Assembly: GCF_014648635.1 (NCBI RefSeq)
Contig: NZ_BMRM01000020.1
Location: forward strand, 124,001-188,000
Source of the DNA: Streptomyces cinerochromogenes
GTDB taxonomy: Bacteria > Actinomycetota > Actinomycetes > Streptomycetales > Streptomycetaceae
Length of the DNA stretch: 64,000 nucleotides
Direction of reading: 5' to 3'
Positions 59,424-64,000 of the stretch are shown here, one piece after another (position 1 is the first letter of the stretch; each line of letters begins with the position of its first letter). The notes below the pieces were generated by a model that was not told the origin of the DNA, made no database searches, and saw only the letters and a list, made by a program, of their open reading frames with translations. Made by a program: the position numbers and the translations under genes.

Positions 59424-60104
59424 TCAGTTCTGCGAGGACACCGAGGCCCCGGCGCCGCCCGAGCCCGGCTCCAGGGCGTCGAGGGCACGGCGCAACCCGG
59501 TGAGCTTGCGCTCCAGATGGGCCGCCGTGGCCACCGCCGCCGCGTCCGCGGAGTCGTCGTCCAGCTGCTTGGACAGTGCCTCCGCCTGCTCCTCGACGGC
59601 CGCGAGTCGCGCGGACAGCTCGGCGAGCAGCCCGGCCGACTCCTTGCCGGCGACGCCGCTCCTGCCACCGCCCTCCAACTGGAGCCGCAGCAGCGCCGCC
59701 TGCTCCCTCAGCTGGCAGTTCTTCATGTACAGCTCGACGAACACCGAGACCTTCGCGCGCAGCACCCACGGGTCGAAGGGCTTGGAGATGTAGTCCACCG
59801 CGCCCGCCGCATAACCCCGGAAGGTGTGGTGCGGACCGTGGTTGATCGCCGTGAGGAAGATGATCGGGATGTCCCGGGTCCGCTCCCGCCGCTTGATGTG
59901 CGCTGCCGTCTCGAACCCGTCCATGCCGGGCATCTGGACGTCCAGCAGAATGACCGCGAAATCGTCCGTGAGCAGTGCTTTGAGCGCTTCCTCCCCGCTC
60001 GATGCCCGCACCAGCGTCTGATCGAGCGCAGAGAGGATGGCCTCCAGCGCCAGCAGATTCTCCGGCCGGTCATCGACCAGGAGGATCTTGGCCTTCTGCA
60101 CCAT
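59424..60104 (-). CDS. osaB: Response regulator OsaB
   Basis: The 226-residue protein has a receiver domain (ILLVDDRPENLL, phospho-acceptor in ILLDVQMPGMDG, then LTAINHG and YISKPFDP) and a C-terminal helical/coiled-coil region instead of a DNA-binding domain. It sits after the hybrid kinase OsaA, with which it forms the osmotic-stress/differentiation system of S. coelicolor. The ATG at 60104 has GGAGGG upstream. The coiled-coil probably mediates protein contacts. Confidence 0.9.
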   Translation of the reverse strand: MVQKAKILLVDDRPENLLALEAILSALDQTLVRASSGEEALKALLTDDFAVILLDVQMPGMDGFETAAHIKRRERTRDIPIIFLTAINHGPHHTFRGYAAGAVDYISKPFDPWVLRAKVSVFVELYMKNCQLREQAALLRLQLEGGGRSGVAGKESAGLLAELSARLAAVEEQAEALSKQLDDDSADAAAVATAAHLERKLTGLRRALDALEPGSGGAGASVSSQN

Positions 60105-60387
60105 GGCCCGCCCTCCTCGCCCCGGCGGTACACCGGGCGCCGCCCCAGGGGACGACTCCCTTTCGCCGCCCGTCCTTGTGCCGGTCATCGTAGCCGCACC
60201 CCGCCTGTCGCCACACCCTGTCACCGCGATGTCACTGTGCACGTACCGGAAACGCGGCCAGACCCCGGTTGGTTCCCGGAATCGGGGATTCCCGCGTCTT
60301 CCCGGCCTTCATCATGCAGCAACTCCCGAGACCCGCCGGAGGTTCCCCCGGCGTTCACGTCCCGCCCGGCCGTGCCGCTCGCCGTGC

Positions 60388-64000
<3,613 letters not shown>

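Overview
The window is high-GC (about 72% by eye) actinobacterial chromosome, almost certainly Streptomyces. The coding strands show strong third-position G/C. The gene order (hflX, M1 peptidase, rshA, dapF, miaA, miaB, gluABCD, recX-recA, lhr, nei-type glycosylase, dps, clgR, cinA, pgsA, rimO, rodZ-like, ftsK, osaB, osaA) matches, from memory, the conserved core around SCO5748-SCO5796 of S. coelicolor, read in reverse. I see no rRNA, tRNA, transposase, prophage or CRISPR array.

Layout. 1-10.8 kb: the 5' tip of hflX, a secreted M1-type peptidase, the RelA/SpoT homologue RshA, DapF, a membrane protein, MiaA, two small plus-strand proteins (one MT0933-antitoxin-like), a LigB-like protein of unknown role, and MiaB. 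10.9-21.5 kb is more accessory: an ImmA/IrrE-like metalloprotease with a MAB_1171c-type membrane protein, an SDR oxidoreductase, a secreted ricin-lectin/GH18 protein under a DasR-type site, a DUF1697 protein with a collagen-like insert, a RES-toxin/Xre-like pair, a MarR regulator, a secreted alanine-rich protein and a MazG-type hydrolase. 21.6-28.6 kb: a TAXI-type binding protein convergent with a histidine kinase/response regulator pair, then the glutamate-type ABC transporter gluABCD. 28.7-34.5 kb: an FAD monooxygenase, a sulfur locus (cysteine-rich leader peptide, cysteine dioxygenase-like protein, rhodanese) and an FtsX-type permease without an ATPase partner. 34.7-44 kb: recX-recA with a LexA-type box, a phosphotransferase, small conserved proteins, an AI-2E-family membrane protein, DUF3046, and an AraC-azlC-azlD operon. 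44-64 kb: Lhr helicase, an Fpg/Nei glycosylase, a second SDR, Dps, then the long minus-strand run clgR-cinA-pgsA-rimO-rodZ-like-ftsK-osaB-osaA. OsaA runs off the right edge.

Themes. Genes linked by function include translation quality and tRNA modification (MiaA, MiaB, RimO), stress and stringent control (RshA, ClgR, Dps, RecA/RecX, OsaAB), and sulfur handling (leader peptide, CDO, rhodanese). Two sequence-level patterns stand out. First, at least ten genes have a TANNNT -10 box ending 6-8 nt before the start codon, the signature of leaderless transcripts. Second, short tandem repeats (6, 19, 26, 34/36 and 44 bp) cluster exactly at gene 3' ends or between genes, in two cases duplicating the stop-codon region itself. 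The most interesting single locus is 30651-30843, where a consensus promoter would start transcription at the first codon of a cysteine-rich leader peptide, followed by a terminator-like hairpin, upstream of cysteine dioxygenase.
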